39,444 nt of DNA, taken from Selaginella moellendorffii. Its lineage: Eukaryota > Streptophyta > Lycopodiopsida > Selaginellales > Selaginellaceae. This document shows positions 38,800 to 39,444 of this stretch, one piece after another (positions within the stretch are counted from its first letter, which is position 1; every line of letters begins with the position of its first letter). Location of the stretch: the NCBI RefSeq assembly GCF_000143415.4, contig NW_003314288.1:378023-417466 (forward strand), read 5' to 3'. Made by a program: the position numbers and the translations under genes. The notes below the pieces were generated by a model. That model was not told where the DNA came from. It was given only the letters and a program-made list of their open reading frames with translations, and did not search any database.

Positions 38800-39444
38800 G
38801 TGCACTACAACAACATCAACATAACTAATGTTGAGGAAGACACAATCAACCAAAATTTAAACTTAGATCAAGATTTACCACCACTCAAAAATCCTGATTA
38901 CGAAGATTACAACACCAACAACTTTCAGTCTTATCCAGCTTCTCCAAAAATTGAACCATCACCAACTGTAGAAAGATGGCACTCATCAACCTAGCAACAC
39001 CCTATTGCATCATAATTATGTATCCAATCTTCACCGGTAGCAAAATTGAAGATGTAGAAAGACATCTCTAGCAATTCAACCAAATTATATAAGTTAATCA
39101 GCAAGAAGACAACAAAGAACTTCTATTCCCTTTCACACTTAAAAGAAAAACATTAAAATGGTATTATAATCTTGATGAAAACTTAAGTTTCAAGAAAAAG
39201 TAAAGCGATTCAAAGAGAAGTACCAAGAGAGTACCAAGAGATTGAAAGAGAAGTCAAGAAAAGAGGAATAACCAAAGCTCATCACCAACATTTTTCAACA
39301 AGGTATCACACTCACCCTTCTCGAACTTTTACAAGTAGCTTCATACTTGAGAAAACAACTTCTCAAGATATGTTAAGCTTCTCCACTAAAAAACTTCAGC
39401 TCAAGTCAAGAAAAAAACCAACAATTCATCCCATAAGGCAAACA
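38800..39444 (+). pseudogene. Third AT-rich Ty3/gypsy gag, start only
   Basis: The frame 38800-38994 is an Asn/Asp/Pro-rich gag N-terminus ('DLPPLKNPDYEDYNTNNFQS'). After a frame change near 38980 it continues 'PIFTGSKIEDVERHL', 'QEDNKELLFPFTLKRKTLKW' and 'YYNLDENLSF', the Retrotrans_gag capsid with the 'LKWYYNL' block, as in 25560-25640. Single stops occur within it. The element runs off the window end, so its state downstream is unknown. Confidence 0.65.

Overview
The window looks like a repeat-rich stretch of a land-plant nuclear genome, most likely a lycophyte of the Selaginella type. This is an inference from three things: a SEC16 C-terminal gene fragment with plant-type motifs, PLS-type PPR genes, and spliceosomal introns of only about 46-57 nt throughout. 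No taxon-specific marker was available to confirm it. No gene in the window looks fully intact; almost everything is a mobile element or a fragment left by one.

Layout. (1) 1-9285: a large inverted duplication. The left arm (1-2390) and right arm (7465-9285) each carry the 3' part of a PPR gene plus about 1 kb of AT-rich flank. Between the arms lie a gutted minus-strand Ty3/gypsy element (2410-5058), a multi-exon SEC16 C-terminal fragment (5059-6704, +) and the 5' half of the right PPR copy. (2) 9286-13217: a possible terminal inverted repeat, a decayed trihelix-like gene, then gag-protease of an AT-rich Ty3/gypsy element. (3) 13218-20758: a complete 7541-bp Ty3/gypsy chromovirus with two LTRs, a CCTCC target duplication, a tRNA-Met-type primer site, gag, protease, RT, RNase H, integrase and a C-terminal chromodomain. 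It split a Gln/Pro-rich stretch that resumes at 20764. (4) 20764-23348: the rest of that host region, a coiled-coil-like ORF and apparently non-coding DNA. (5) 23349-23896: a 548-bp TRIM. (6) 23897-28000: an unrecognised decayed ORF and a second AT-rich gypsy gag-protease copy with an internal tandem duplication. (7) 28000-32720: a diverged LTR-like sequence into which a 2538-bp hAT transposon (29547-32084, 8-bp target duplication GTCAAGCC) has inserted. (8) 32720-39444: G-poor non-coding DNA, a nest of inverted and direct repeats, an 82-bp palindrome, and the start of a third AT-rich gypsy gag.

Most interesting signal. The chromovirus pol region appears to contain two spliceosomal GT-AG introns (18292-18337 and 18756-18807). 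The first lies inside the integrase catalytic core, four codons before the catalytic Glu. Removing it restores an exact D-35-E spacing; the second, when removed, restores the reading frame ahead of the chromodomain. An unspliced RNA would encode an integrase lacking its catalytic Glu and chromodomain, although this genomic copy must itself have come from unspliced RNA. That suggests a splicing switch between genome RNA and integrase mRNA. This copy is dead (several stops and frameshifts), so the idea must be tested on relatives.
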